Part shown: in pieces, positions 36,813 to 45,655 of the stretch
How the letters are laid out: each line of letters starts with the position of its first letter
Numbering within the stretch: the stretch's first letter is position 1
NCBI RefSeq assembly: GCF_030252425.1
Contig: NZ_CP126994.1
Span: 4,087,001 to 4,151,000, forward strand
Direction: 5' to 3'
Source: Acidisoma sp. PAMC 29798
GTDB taxonomy: Bacteria; Pseudomonadota; Alphaproteobacteria; Acetobacterales; Acetobacteraceae
DNA length: 64,000 nt
The notes under the pieces: generated by a model
Seen by the model: only the letters and a program-made list of their open reading frames with translations
What the model was told of the DNA's origin: nothing
Database searches by the model: none
Made by a program: the position numbers and the translations under genes

Positions 36813-37038
36813 TGGAGGAGTCCCTCGGCATGAGAGGCACGCGCCCCATCGTTCCAGTCGTGAATTGTGGCTAAGACCGGCGCGGCGTGCAATCCTATCC
36901 CGCTGTCAAACGGGGTGGTTGAGAGACCAGTGGTCGACATCCGGGAGAGGCTTGGCGCCGCCATGGAGATCCGAGCGAGTTGAGGCTAGAAGCGGCTCCC
37001 ACGGGTAAACCTTCCCTCTTGCCAGCGGATTAACGACG

Positions 37039-37710
37039 ATGATCCGATTTGAAGATGTCGGCTTGCGTTACCGAACTGGCAACGACACGCCGACAGAAGT
37101 TCTCCATGATATCACCTTCCAGGTTCCGGAAGGCGGCTTCCGCTGGTTGATGGGGCCGTCCGGCGCCGGCAAGACAAGCCTGATGCGTATGATCTACCTC
37201 GCCGTGCGCCCGACGCGCGGCCGGCTTTTCATCCAGGGCACGGATATCGTGCGGGCTGAGCGTCGCAGCCTGCCCCGGCTCCGACGTCGCATCGGCGTCG
37301 TGTTTCAGGATTTCCGCCTGCTCCCCCATCTGAACGCCTTCGACAATGTTGCTCTGCCGCTCCGGATCGCCGGCCGGCCGGAAGGCCAGATCCGCGCCGA
37401 TGTCGCGGAAATGCTGCGCTGGGTCGGCCTCGCCGCCAAGTTCGAGTCCCACCCCCATCAGCTGTCAGGAGGCGAGCAACAGCGGGTGGCGATCGCCCGT
37501 GCCGTCATCGGTCGGCCGATGCTGCTCCTGGCCGACGAACCCACCGGTAATCTGGACGACACCCAGGCCGAGCGGCTGATGCAGCTGTTTCATGAGCTGA
37601 ACCGCCTCGGCACCACCGCGATCGTCGCCACCCATAATGATGCGCTGGTCGCGCGCCACCCGGCCCGCGCCTTGCGGCTCGATCATGGGCGCCTCATTGC
37701 CGATGGCTGA
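37039..37710 (+). CDS. ftsE: Cell division ATP-binding protein FtsE
   Basis: The ABC ATPase of the FtsEX complex, which controls peptidoglycan hydrolases at the septum. The 223 residues have Walker [13 protein letters not shown] (39-50), the Q-loop [11 protein letters not shown] typical of FtsE, signature [14 protein letters not shown] and Walker [14 protein letters not shown]. The end overlaps ftsX by eight bases. Two further overlapping genes follow. Confidence 0.96.
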   Translation: MIRFEDVGLRYRTGNDTPTEVLHDITFQVPEGGFRWLMGPSGAGKTSLMRMIYLAVRPTRGRLFIQGTDIVRAERRSLPRLRRRIGVVFQDFRLLPHLNAFDNVALPLRIAGRPEGQIRADVAEMLRWVGLAAKFESHPHQLSGGEQQRVAIARAVIGRPMLLLADEPTGNLDDTQAERLMQLFHELNRLGTTAIVATHNDALVARHPARALRLDHGRLIADG

Positions 37711-38689
37711 GCCGGACCGCGACAGACCACGCACGCGCCCCGCCGACTCCAACCGCGCGACCCGCCGCCGCGAACGCCACCTCCGCCCCGCCGGCTTCGA
37801 TGATCTCGGCCTCAAGCGCGCCATCTCGGACCGATTGCTGCCGCTGCTGGTCGCCGCCATGGCTTTCCTTGCGGCACTGGCCTTCGCGGGCGCCGTCGCC
37901 ACCGCCAGCCTCGCTCAGCATTGGCAGCAGGGCGCCGCCTCAGAAGTGACGGTGCAGGTGCCGACGCCAAACGATCCTGCGGCAACGGGCGGCGACACCA
38001 GGCTGCATGCCGTGCTGGCTGCACTCCGCGCCGATGCCGCCGTGATCCATGCCACGCCGATGAGCACGGATGACCTCGGCGCTTTGCTGAAACCCTGGCT
38101 CGGGCCGCAAGGCAGCACCCTCGCCTTGCCCTTGCCGGCAATCGTCTCGGTGCAGCTCGCCTCTGGCGCGGCCCTGTCCAGCGGTCTTGCCGGCAAACTG
38201 ACGGCGGTCGCCCCGGATACGCTTCTGGAAAGCGCCGATGTTTGGGCGGCGCGGCTCTCGGCCCTTGCCCGCAGCTTGCAGGCCTGTGCCGCCGTGGCCC
38301 TGCTGGTGGTCGTTGCGGTCGCCATTGCGGTGGTCGCGGTCGCGACGCGCGCCGGCCTGACGGCACGCCGCGAGGCGATTGAAATCGTCCATGGCCTCGG
38401 CGCCACGGACCGCTATATCGCCGGCCGGTTCGCCCGCCGGGCCATGCGTCTGGCAGCGGCGGGTGGCGTCGGCGGTGCCATCGCGGCCCTGCCTGTTCTG
38501 CTGTGGCTGGCCTATCTCGCGGCCCCCTTCGCCCAGGGCACGGTCACCTCCGGCACCGAGCCGCCGCCGCTCTTTGCCCTGCCCCTGCCGCTCTGGGTGG
38601 CGCTGCCCGTGCTGCCCTTCGCGACCGCCGCCATAGGCTTCATCACCGCCGAAGGCACGGTCCGCCGCTGGCTCAGACGGTTGCCGTGA
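37703..38689 (+). CDS. ftsX: Cell division protein FtsX
   Basis: The membrane partner of FtsE, with four helices and a periplasmic loop that engages murein-hydrolase activators. ATG 37703 gives 328 residues; upstream codons lie inside ftsE. An Arg-rich cytoplasmic N-terminus (about 1-45) is followed by helix 1 (LLPLLVAAMAFLAALAFAGAV). The periplasmic region is about 70-190, then come three helices and the FtsX-type ARREAIEIVHGLGATDRYIAGRF stretch. The sequence is diverged, as usual for alphaproteobacterial FtsX. Confidence 0.9.
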   Translation: MAEPDRDRPRTRPADSNRATRRRERHLRPAGFDDLGLKRAISDRLLPLLVAAMAFLAALAFAGAVATASLAQHWQQGAASEVTVQVPTPNDPAATGGDTRLHAVLAALRADAAVIHATPMSTDDLGALLKPWLGPQGSTLALPLPAIVSVQLASGAALSSGLAGKLTAVAPDTLLESADVWAARLSALARSLQACAAVALLVVVAVAIAVVAVATRAGLTARREAIEIVHGLGATDRYIAGRFARRAMRLAAAGGVGGAIAALPVLLWLAYLAAPFAQGTVTSGTEPPPLFALPLPLWVALPVLPFATAAIGFITAEGTVRRWLRRLP

Positions 38690-39405
38690 CCAAGCCGGCA
38701 CCGCCCAAGAAGGCGCCGACACGCAAGTCCGGGACGACGAAGCCCCGCCCGCGTGCCCCTGCCAAGCCTCGGCAGGTCGCCGCACCAGCCCCGGTTCCGG
38801 CGCGACGTCATCGCTGGCGCAGCAATCTCGGCCTCCTGCTGATGGTGCTGATCGTCGGTTGGTGCGGCGGCTTCCTCTGGTTCCTGAGCAATGCCTATAG
38901 CCCCTCGGTTCCGCCCGCCCATGCCGACGGCATCGTCGTGCTGACCGGGGGTGAAGATCGCCTGGCCACGGCCTTCAGGCTTCTCAATGAGGGGCGGGCG
39001 GATCGGCTTCTGGTCTCCGGCGTGCCAATGGGGATCAGCCTGCACGACATGACAGCCTCGGCGCATATCGCCCCGGAGCCGGATGATCAGCGCGTCACCT
39101 TGGGGCACCAGGCCCTCACCACCCTCGGCAATGCCCAGGAGACGGCGGGATGGGCCCAGGCCCATGCCATGCATTCGCTGATCGTCGTCACCGCCGGCTA
39201 TCATATGCCGCGCGCCCTGCTCGAATTGTCACGGGAGATGCCCGGCATGCAGCTCTATCCCATGCGTGTGCAGCCCGCCGCCATCTATGACGGCACCCGC
39301 GCGCATATCTGGCGGCTGATGGTGGCGGAATATACGAAATGGCTTTTGGCGCAGATGAAGTTCACCCGGATGGCGGCCGTGCTGCTGGGCACGCAGGCGG
39401 CATGA
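38686..39405 (+). CDS. YdcF/SanA-family (DUF218) membrane protein
   Basis: A 239-residue envelope protein with a Lys/Pro/Arg-rich N-terminus, one membrane helix (about 47-65, LLLMVLIVGWCGGFLWFL) and a periplasmic DUF218 domain. That domain has ADGIVVLTGGEDRLATAF, ADRLLVSG, GNAQETAGWA and VVTAGYHMPRAL. GTG 38686 overlaps the ftsX stop (GTGA). The family is linked to envelope barrier function and possibly undecaprenyl-phosphate metabolism. The reaction is unknown. Confidence 0.88.
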   Translation: MTKPAPPKKAPTRKSGTTKPRPRAPAKPRQVAAPAPVPARRHRWRSNLGLLLMVLIVGWCGGFLWFLSNAYSPSVPPAHADGIVVLTGGEDRLATAFRLLNEGRADRLLVSGVPMGISLHDMTASAHIAPEPDDQRVTLGHQALTTLGNAQETAGWAQAHAMHSLIVVTAGYHMPRALLELSREMPGMQLYPMRVQPAAIYDGTRAHIWRLMVAEYTKWLLAQMKFTRMAAVLLGTQAA

Positions 39406-40205
39406 GCCAGCTTGGCCTCGCCCTTCGTTCGCTGCTGTTCAACCTCGGCTTCTTCGCCATGACGGCGGCCTATAGCGTGTGGGGATTGGGCCTCCTCCTG
39501 ACAGGTCGGAAGGCCCGCCTGCCGACCCTCGGCCGTGGCTGGGCAAAGGCGGTGATCGCCATGCTGCGGGTCTTTTGCGGCATTCGCGTCAAGGTGTCGG
39601 GCCTGGAGCATCTGCCGCCGTCCGGCCCCTGCCTGATTGCCTCAGTCCATCAATCCGCTTTCGACACCGCCATCTGGATGCTGCTGCCCCGGCCCGCCTA
39701 TGTGCTGAAGCGGGAATTGCTGAAGGTGCCCGTCTTCGGTCAGCTCATGCGCCCCGGCGGCATGATCGTGGTGGACCGGCGCGGCGGGGCCCGCGCCATC
39801 CGCGAGTTGATGCGTGACGGCGTCCGCGCACGAGACCGCCAACAGCAGGTGGTGATCTTCCCCGAAGGGACCCGCGGTGAGCCCGGCGAACCCCGCATGC
39901 TGCAACCCGGCGTCGCGGCCCTGGCGAGTGCCATGGGCCTGCCGGTGATCCCTGTCGCGACCAATTCCGGGGAGCATTGGGGCCGCAGATCCTTCCTGAA
40001 ACGCCCCGGCACCATCCATCTCGTCATGGGCGCGGCGATCCCGGCCGGTCTTCCCCGCCCCACGCTTCTCGCCGCCATTGAGGCGTCCTGGCGGCAACTG
40101 GAACAGAAAATCACCGAAAGGCCTGCCGCCGGGTCTGTGGATAACCCTGTGGGTGACGTCGTCGAGACCTTCGGATCCCAGTCGAGAGACGTCGCTCAAG
40201 TGTAG
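39402..40205 (+). CDS. plsC: 1-acyl-sn-glycerol-3-phosphate acyltransferase
   Basis: Makes phosphatidic acid from lysophosphatidic acid at the inner membrane. ATG 39402 overlaps the ydcF stop (ATGA) and gives 267 residues. An N-terminal helix (about 10-34) is followed by the catalytic HX4D motif H83-QSAF-D88, the VVDRRGG stretch, and the substrate motif FPEGTRGEPGEP. It is the last gene of the ftsE-ftsX-ydcF-plsC run. A TGTGGATAA sequence (40136-40144) lies within its 3' end. Confidence 0.95.
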   Translation: MSQLGLALRSLLFNLGFFAMTAAYSVWGLGLLLTGRKARLPTLGRGWAKAVIAMLRVFCGIRVKVSGLEHLPPSGPCLIASVHQSAFDTAIWMLLPRPAYVLKRELLKVPVFGQLMRPGGMIVVDRRGGARAIRELMRDGVRARDRQQQVVIFPEGTRGEPGEPRMLQPGVAALASAMGLPVIPVATNSGEHWGRRSFLKRPGTIHLVMGAAIPAGLPRPTLLAAIEASWRQLEQKITERPAAGSVDNPVGDVVETFGSQSRDVAQV

Positions 40206-40349
40206 AGAGAGTCAGGGCTTTTTCTATCCACCCTCTACCGGGGGCACAGGTGATGAAGGGTGGGGATTATATATTTCTCCCGTCTTCATGAAGTGAAAAC
40301 CCTATTTCGCGCTTTCATTCCTCTGCGAAGAGGAGACATTCTGTTAACA
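40206..40349. promoter_or_regulatory. A+T-rich intergenic region before hprK
   Basis: The last 90 bases are about 41% G+C in an otherwise high-GC window and hold ATTATATATTT. The region probably carries the promoter for the hprK-ptsI run. A perfect DnaA-box sequence lies just upstream in plsC, so a replication-related role was considered, but the number of boxes is too low to call an origin. Confidence 0.4.
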
Positions 40350-40775
40350 ATGCTGATGCACGCGAGTTGCGCCGCACGAGATGGGTGGGGACTTCTGCTG
40401 ACCGGCGCACCCGGATCAGGGAAGTCTGATCTATTGTTGCGACTTCTGGATCGGGGCTTCTCCTTGGTGGCGGATGACCAGGTGCATATTGGGCCGGACG
40501 GACTAGCGCGGCCGCCGACATCGCTGGCGGGCCTGATGGAGGTGCGCGGCCTCGGCATCATGGCCTTCCCCTTCATCACCGAAATCCGACCGGTCTTGAT
40601 CGCCAGGCTCACCCATGACCCGCTTCCTCGCCTGCCTATGCCCAACCGCGACGAGCAGCTCGATCTCCCCGTCATCACATTCGATCCGCGCCCCGCGTCA
40701 GCAGCGCAGCGCCTCAGCCTGGCCTTTGACAGCGTCATCGGCCGCGCGACGCAGCATGTCGGCGCTTTCGCCTGA
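40350..40775 (+). CDS. hprK: HPr kinase/phosphorylase, short form
   Basis: Phosphorylates and dephosphorylates HPr on its regulatory Ser. At 141 residues it is the short alphaproteobacterial form that lacks the N-terminal domain of Firmicute HprK. Walker A is GAPGSGKS (19-26). The HprK signature is LMEVRGLGIM, and RDEQLDLPVITFDPRP is typical of the alphaproteobacterial form. ATG 40350 is used; AGGAG lies rather far upstream (about 15 bases), so a near-upstream start cannot be excluded. The HPr substrate is encoded three genes downstream. Confidence 0.93.
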   Translation: MLMHASCAARDGWGLLLTGAPGSGKSDLLLRLLDRGFSLVADDQVHIGPDGLARPPTSLAGLMEVRGLGIMAFPFITEIRPVLIARLTHDPLPRLPMPNRDEQLDLPVITFDPRPASAAQRLSLAFDSVIGRATQHVGAFA

Positions 40776-40799
40776 TGGTCATCGCGCCATGACCGTCCG

Positions 40800-41693
40800 A
40801 TGGGCATGAAAAACCGCCGCATCGTGCTGGTCACCGGCCTGTCGGGGGCCGGCAAGTCCTCCATCCTCCATACGCTGGAGGATCTGGGCTATGAGACGGT
40901 CGATAATCCACCCTTCTCCTTGCTGGACGAATTGCTGTTCCGCACCGACCTGCCGCTGGCGATCGGCATTGACGCACGAACCCGCGGTTTCGCCGCGACC
41001 GCCATTCTCGCGGCGATGGAACGACTGACCCGCGACCTGGATCGGGCGCCCGAACTGGTCTTCGCCACCGCCGAGGATGCTGTTCTTCTGCGGCGCTACA
41101 CGGAAACCCGCAGGCGACATCCGCTGGCGCCGCAAGGCCAAGTGCGGGACGGCATCGCCGCCGAACGCGCCCTGACCGATGATCTACGCGCGGCTGCCGA
41201 TCTGGTTTTGGATACCTCGGCTTTGGCACTGCCTGCCCTGCGTCAGGTCATCACCCGCCGTTTCGGTGTCAACACCGAAGACGGTCTGGCGCTCACGTTG
41301 ATTTCGTTCGCCTATCGTGGAGGCTTGCCGCCGGAAGCCGATCTCGTCTTCGATGCCCGCTTCTTGCGCAACCCACACTATGACCAAGTGCTGAGGCCGC
41401 GCACTGGTTTGGACCCCGAAGTCTGCGCATATGTCGAAACGGACCCGGACTGCACGCCTTTCCAGCAGGCTATCCTTTCGATGATCTTGCTATTGCTGCC
41501 GCGCTTCGTGCAGGAAGGTAAGAAATACGTAACCTTGGCGATTGGTTGCTCGGGAGGACGTCATCGGTCCGTTTTCTTGATCGAAAGTCTGGCGCGGAAA
41601 CTACGAGATGCCGGCTGGCAACCGATGGTGATCCATCGCGAGCTTGACCGGGCCGAACGTTCACAGGACACCACGGGTTCAGCGGCCGCATGA
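40800..41693 (+). CDS. rapZ: RNase adapter / nucleotide-binding protein RapZ
   Basis: A 297-residue P-loop protein; in E. coli it senses glucosamine-6-phosphate and guides RNase E to the GlmZ sRNA. Walker A is GLSGAGKS (13-20). Other marks are LEDLGYETVDNPPFSLL, GIDARTRGF, FLRNPHYDQVLRPRTG and the C-terminal IGCSGGRHRSVFLIESLA. The start is ATG 40800 or 40806. It lies between hprK and the EIIA gene, as in many alphaproteobacteria. GlmZ is not known outside enterobacteria, so its target here is open. Confidence 0.95.
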   Translation: MGMKNRRIVLVTGLSGAGKSSILHTLEDLGYETVDNPPFSLLDELLFRTDLPLAIGIDARTRGFAATAILAAMERLTRDLDRAPELVFATAEDAVLLRRYTETRRRHPLAPQGQVRDGIAAERALTDDLRAAADLVLDTSALALPALRQVITRRFGVNTEDGLALTLISFAYRGGLPPEADLVFDARFLRNPHYDQVLRPRTGLDPEVCAYVETDPDCTPFQQAILSMILLLLPRFVQEGKKYVTLAIGCSGGRHRSVFLIESLARKLRDAGWQPMVIHRELDRAERSQDTTGSAAA

Positions 41694-41744
41694 ACCCCTG
41701 TACGACAACGACATGCTCGGCCACGGGAGGCCACTGAACTCATT

Positions 41745-42164
41745 ATGATCGGTCTTGTGCTTGTCACTCACGGCCACCTTGCCGAAGAGTTGCGCTTGGC
41801 CATGGAGCATGTCGTCGGGCCCCAGCGTGGGGTCGAGACAGTCTGCATCGGCGCCGACGATAATATGGAAGATCGACGACGCGACATTCAGCGCTCGATC
41901 GACCGTGTGGATATGGGGGATGGCGTGGTGCTGCTGACCGATATGTTCGGCGGCACGCCCAGCAATCTCGCTATTTCCGTCATGGACAGCAGCTCGATCG
42001 AAGTCATCGCGGGCGTGAACCTGCCGATGCTCGTCAAACTCGCCAAGGTGCGCGGACAACAGAACCTGGCCAGCGCCGTCATCTGCGCGCAGGACGCCGG
42101 ACGAAAATATATCGCCTGCGCCTCTCAGGTTCTTCAGGGCGCGCGCAGCGGCACGTGCCGATGA
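41745..42164 (+). CDS. PTS system mannose-type EIIA protein
   Basis: A stand-alone 139-residue EIIA of the mannose/fructose family that receives phosphate from HPr on H9 (LVTHGHLAEEL). The core has DGVVLLTDMFGGTPSNLAI and GVNLPMLVKLA, both typical. No EIIB, EIIC or EIID gene is present, so it probably regulates rather than imports sugar. It overlaps HPr by four bases (ATGA). The same fold forms the first domain of DhaM. Confidence 0.93.
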   Translation: MIGLVLVTHGHLAEELRLAMEHVVGPQRGVETVCIGADDNMEDRRRDIQRSIDRVDMGDGVVLLTDMFGGTPSNLAISVMDSSSIEVIAGVNLPMLVKLAKVRGQQNLASAVICAQDAGRKYIACASQVLQGARSGTCR

Positions 42165-42466
42165 GCGAATACGGACAGGGTGACGCCGGCACTTCGGTCA
42201 CCGTCCGGCATTTGCTGATCATCAATAAACGCGGCCTGCATGCCCGCGCCGCCGCCAAGCTGGTCACCACAGCCGAGCAGTTCGGCGCCTCCATCGACGT
42301 CGCGAAAGACGGCCAGACGGTGTCCGCCCGGTCGATCATGGGCCTGATGATGCTGGGTGCCGGCCAAGGCTCCAAAGTCACGGTCTCGGCTGAGGGCTGG
42401 GACGCCAAGGAAGCCCTGGACGCCGTGGCCTCGTTGATCGAGTCCGGCTTTCATGAGGAAGACTGA
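42161..42466 (+). CDS. HPr phosphocarrier protein
   Basis: Relays phosphate from Enzyme I to EIIA. The 101 residues have the phospho-His H27 in NKRGLHARAAAKLV and the HprK target S58 in ARSIMGLMMLGAGQG. Both regulatory sites are therefore intact. ATG 42161 overlaps the EIIA stop; a GTG at 42155 is also in frame. The stop overlaps the ptsI start by 14 bases. An N-terminal extension of about ten residues precedes the usual HPr start. Confidence 0.95.
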   Translation: MSEYGQGDAGTSVTVRHLLIINKRGLHARAAAKLVTTAEQFGASIDVAKDGQTVSARSIMGLMMLGAGQGSKVTVSAEGWDAKEALDAVASLIESGFHEED

Positions 42467-44261
42467 GGGGAGAGCGGCACCCCAGCCGCTCAAGAAAGAG
42501 AAGCATTTTGCGGGCCTGCCGGTCGGCGCCGGCATCGCCATCGGTCCCGCCCATCTCATCACCGACCAATCCCCCTCTCTTCAGCCCCGCGCCATTCGAG
42601 ACAACGAGATCGAGGCTGAGCTGACGCGGCTGGATGAGGCGATCGCCAAATCCCGCCGCCAGCTCAACAAACTGCGCACCCAGCTTGCCATGCTGCCGGC
42701 CGAAGGCCAGGCGGAGCTGGAGCCGCTGCTCAACGCCTATATACAAATGATCGGCCCGTCCCGGCTGCTGCGCGGGGCGCGCAAGCGCGTCGAGGGTCTG
42801 GCCTCCGCCGAAACCGCCGTCGCGGCTGAAACCGAGGCCCTGGCCGTGACGATGATGGCCGCGACCGACCGGGACCGTGCGGGGCTCAAGCGGCGTGCCG
42901 ACGAAATCCGCGAAATCGGGCGACGGCTGATCCGCAACCTGACCGAAACACCGTTTCAAAGCTTCGCCAAGCTCGCCCAGGGCACGGTGCTCGTCATCGA
43001 CCATCTGCGGCCGGCCGATGCCGCCTTGCTCAGCCCGGCCCGCCTCGCCGGCGTGGTGACGGAGGAGGGCGGCACCGATGGCCATACCGCCGTCATGCTG
43101 CGCGCCCTGGGCATTCCCGCCGTTCTGGGCGCACCCGGCATTACCGATTTCGTGCGCACCGGGGACCTGATGGTGCTGGACGGCCATGCCGGCAGCGTCG
43201 TCGTGCATCCCAGCGTGACCACCATGGCGACCGCCCGCCGCGCCTCCACCGCCTTCGCGCGGGAGCGCCAGAAGCTCGCTCAGCTCCGTCGTCTGCCCGC
43301 CGAAACGACGGACGGCCAGTCGGTCGAGCTTCTCGCCAATTTGGAAGTGCCGATCGAGCTGCCGTTGATCGCCCAAGCGGGCGTCGAGGGCATCGGCCTA
43401 TTCCGCAGTGAGTTCCTGTTCATGAACCGCTCGGAAGTTCCGGATGAGGACGAGCAGACCGAGGCCTACCGCGCTGCGATCGAGGCGATGGGCGGCGACC
43501 CGGTGACGATCCGCGTGCTCGACTGGGGTGGCGAGAAGGAGATCGAGGCGCTTCAGACCACCAGCACCGTCAATGAACTGACGCGGCTCAACCCGGCCTT
43601 GGGCCTGCGCGGCATCCGCATGCTGCTGCGTCATCCGGAATTGCTGGAGACGCAGCTCGCGGCCATCATTCGCGCGGCGGTCTCGGGTCCGGTGAAGGTG
43701 CTGCTGCCGATGGTCACGACCATCGATGAGGTGCGCGCCACGCGGGAGATTTACCAGCGCGTCGCCAAGCGCCTGCGCCGGCGGGGCGAGACGATGCCGG
43801 AACGGCTGCCGCCGATCGGCATCATGATCGAAACGCCGGCCGCCGCGCTGTCGGCGGACGCCCTGGCTCTGGAGGCCGATTTCTTCGCCATCGGCACCAA
43901 TGACCTGACGATGTATGCGATGGCCGCCGATCGCGGCGACGCCGATGTCGCGAAACTTTATGACCCGCTGCATCCGGGGCTGCTGCGCCTGGTACAATTC
44001 ACCATCGAAGCCAGTTTGCGGCTGCGCAAGCCGGTTTCGGTCTGTGGGGAGATGGCGGCCAACCCGAAGCTGACGCCGCTGCTTCTGGGTCTCGGCCTGC
44101 GCTGCCTGAGCATGAACGCGAGCGCCGTGCCGCGTGTGAAGATGGTGGTGCGGGCGGTGTCGATCGCCGATTGCGCGCGCCTCGCTCGGCGGGTTATGGA
44201 ACAGACCGAACCGGCGGCGATCCGTGACCTCGTCGAGGATTTCGCCGCGAAACTGGCTTGA
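42453..44261 (+). CDS. ptsI: Phosphoenolpyruvate-protein phosphotransferase (Enzyme I)
   Basis: Starts the PTS phosphorelay by moving phosphate from PEP to HPr. The 602 residues start KHFAGLPVGAGIAIGPAHLI. The phospho-His is H211 in EEGGTDGHTAVMLRALGIPA. The C-terminal barrel has GIGLFRSEFLFMNR, TIRVLDWGGEKE, NPALGLRGIRML and DFFAIGTNDLTMYAMAADRG. No GAF domain is present, unlike ptsP at 5363. It overlaps HPr by 14 bases and is followed by REP pair 4. Confidence 0.96.
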   Translation: MRKTEGRAAPQPLKKEKHFAGLPVGAGIAIGPAHLITDQSPSLQPRAIRDNEIEAELTRLDEAIAKSRRQLNKLRTQLAMLPAEGQAELEPLLNAYIQMIGPSRLLRGARKRVEGLASAETAVAAETEALAVTMMAATDRDRAGLKRRADEIREIGRRLIRNLTETPFQSFAKLAQGTVLVIDHLRPADAALLSPARLAGVVTEEGGTDGHTAVMLRALGIPAVLGAPGITDFVRTGDLMVLDGHAGSVVVHPSVTTMATARRASTAFARERQKLAQLRRLPAETTDGQSVELLANLEVPIELPLIAQAGVEGIGLFRSEFLFMNRSEVPDEDEQTEAYRAAIEAMGGDPVTIRVLDWGGEKEIEALQTTSTVNELTRLNPALGLRGIRMLLRHPELLETQLAAIIRAAVSGPVKVLLPMVTTIDEVRATREIYQRVAKRLRRRGETMPERLPPIGIMIETPAAALSADALALEADFFAIGTNDLTMYAMAADRGDADVAKLYDPLHPGLLRLVQFTIEASLRLRKPVSVCGEMAANPKLTPLLLGLGLRCLSMNASAVPRVKMVVRAVSIADCARLARRVMEQTEPAAIRDLVEDFAAKLA

Positions 44262-44268
44262 GGGGTTC

Positions 44269-44339
44269 GGCGGAATGCGCTTTGCTTTTCCGCCCTAGAT
44301 GCCCGCTTCGTAGGGTGGATACGCGCAGCGTCATCCACC
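44269..44339. repeat. REP pair 4 (two inverted 26-base palindromes)
   Basis: Units at 44269-44294 (arms GGCGGAA/TTCCGCC) and 44314-44339 (arms GGTGGAT/ATCCACC) are separated by 19 bases ending in GTAG. The pair starts eight bases after the ptsI stop and lies upstream of rplK in the same orientation. It may end the ptsI transcript or protect its 3' end. Confidence 0.85.
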
Positions 44340-44511
44340 AATCAGGCCAGCCCGCATGGCTGCCCGGCGGGCAGTCCGGGCTTGCAACCCTGGACTCATA
44401 CCCTTTCCTCCGGTATCAGCCCCGCCTTCATCGGAACGCGGGAGAGGGTGAGCGATTGCCCTCGCATGTACCGCGGTCCTTGTCCGTCCCACAGAGACAG
44501 GAACGAGGGTC

Positions 44512-44946
44512 ATGGCTAAAAAGATTACCGGCTACGTCAAGTTGCAGATTCCGGCCGGCAAGGCCAATCCGTCCCCGCCCGTGGGTCCCGCGCTCGGTCA
44601 GCGTGGCTTGAACATCATGCAGTTCTGCAAGGAATTCAATGCCCTGACGCAGGGCATGGAGCCCGGCATGCCGGTGCCCGTGGTCATCACGGCCTTCGCC
44701 GACCGCACCTTCACCTTCATCACCAAGACCCCGCCGAACACCTATTTCCTGATGAAGGCCGCGAACATCAAGAAGGGCTCGACGACGACCGGCAAGGGCG
44801 CCACCGTCGGCAAGGTCACGATGACCCAGCTGCGGGAGATCGCGGCGCAGAAGATGATCCATATGAATGCCAACGACGTCGAGGCCGCGGTGCGTATGCT
44901 CGCAGGCTCCGCCCGATCGATGGGCCTTGCGGTTGTGGAGGGCTGA
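44512..44946 (+). CDS. rplK: 50S ribosomal protein L11
   Basis: Binds 23S rRNA at the GTPase-associated centre. The 144 residues are typical: [51 protein letters not shown] and [21 protein letters not shown]. It begins the L11-L1 operon here. The usual secE-nusG genes are not upstream; ptsI and a REP pair are. A purine-rich GGAACGAGGG precedes the ATG. Confidence 0.98.
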   Translation: MAKKITGYVKLQIPAGKANPSPPVGPALGQRGLNIMQFCKEFNALTQGMEPGMPVPVVITAFADRTFTFITKTPPNTYFLMKAANIKKGSTTTGKGATVGKVTMTQLREIAAQKMIHMNANDVEAAVRMLAGSARSMGLAVVEG

Positions 44947-44950
44947 TCAG

Positions 44951-45655
44951 ATGGCCAAGGACAAGCGCCTCGCCGCCGGCTACGCCAGCTTCGATCGCAC
45001 CAAGACCTATACGCTCACCGAAGCCATCAAGCTGGTGAAGGGCAATGCCCGCGCCAAGTTCGATGAGACGGTGGAAATCTCTATGAACCTCGGCATCGAT
45101 CCGCGCCATGCGGATCAGATGGTCCGTGGCCTCATCAGCCTGCCGAACGGCACGGGCAAGACGCTGCGCGTCGGCGTCTTCGCCCGTGGCCCCAAGGCCG
45201 AGGAAGCCCTCGCCGCCGGTGCCGATGTGGTCGGCGCCGAGGACCTGGCCGAAAAGGTCCAGGCCGGCGAGATCGCCTTCGACCGCTGTATCGCGACGCC
45301 GGACATGATGGCCCTCGTCGGTCGTCTGGGTAAGATTCTCGGGCCGCGCGGCCTGATGCCGAACCCCAAGCTCGGCACCGTGACGATGGATGTGAAGGGC
45401 GCGGTTTCCGCCGCCAAGGCCGGTCAGGTCGAGTTCCGGGCCGAGAAGGCGGGCATCATTCATGCCGGCGTCGGCAAGGCGAGCTTCGACGACGACAAGC
45501 TGATCGAGAACATTCGCGCCCTCGCGGATGCCATCACCAAGGCGAAGCCGACCGGCGCTAAGGGCACCTATCTTCAGAAGGCAGCGCTCAGCTCCTCCAT
45601 GGGGCCGGGCATTCGTCTCGAAGTGGCAAGCCTCGCGATCGGCGCCGCCGAGTAA
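44951..45655 (+). CDS. rplA: 50S ribosomal protein L1
   Basis: Forms the L1 stalk at the ribosome E site; in E. coli it represses its own L11-L1 mRNA. ATG 44951 gives 234 residues beginning [15 protein letters not shown]. Family marks are [51 protein letters not shown] and [18 protein letters not shown]. It follows rplK by four bases. Confidence 0.98.
   Translation: MAKDKRLAAGYASFDRTKTYTLTEAIKLVKGNARAKFDETVEISMNLGIDPRHADQMVRGLISLPNGTGKTLRVGVFARGPKAEEALAAGADVVGAEDLAEKVQAGEIAFDRCIATPDMMALVGRLGKILGPRGLMPNPKLGTVTMDVKGAVSAAKAGQVEFRAEKAGIIHAGVGKASFDDDKLIENIRALADAITKAKPTGAKGTYLQKAALSSSMGPGIRLEVASLAIGAAE

Noticed and set aside
36813-37038. A tRNA or small RNA between the zinc-ribbon gene and ftsE
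   Set aside because: No GGTTCGA-type T-loop, acceptor stem or terminator hairpin could be found. It is probably just a divergent promoter region.
40136-40349. The region before hprK as the chromosomal replication origin
   Set aside because: Only one perfect DnaA box and one weak match were found, without the cluster expected of oriC. It is kept only as a finding.
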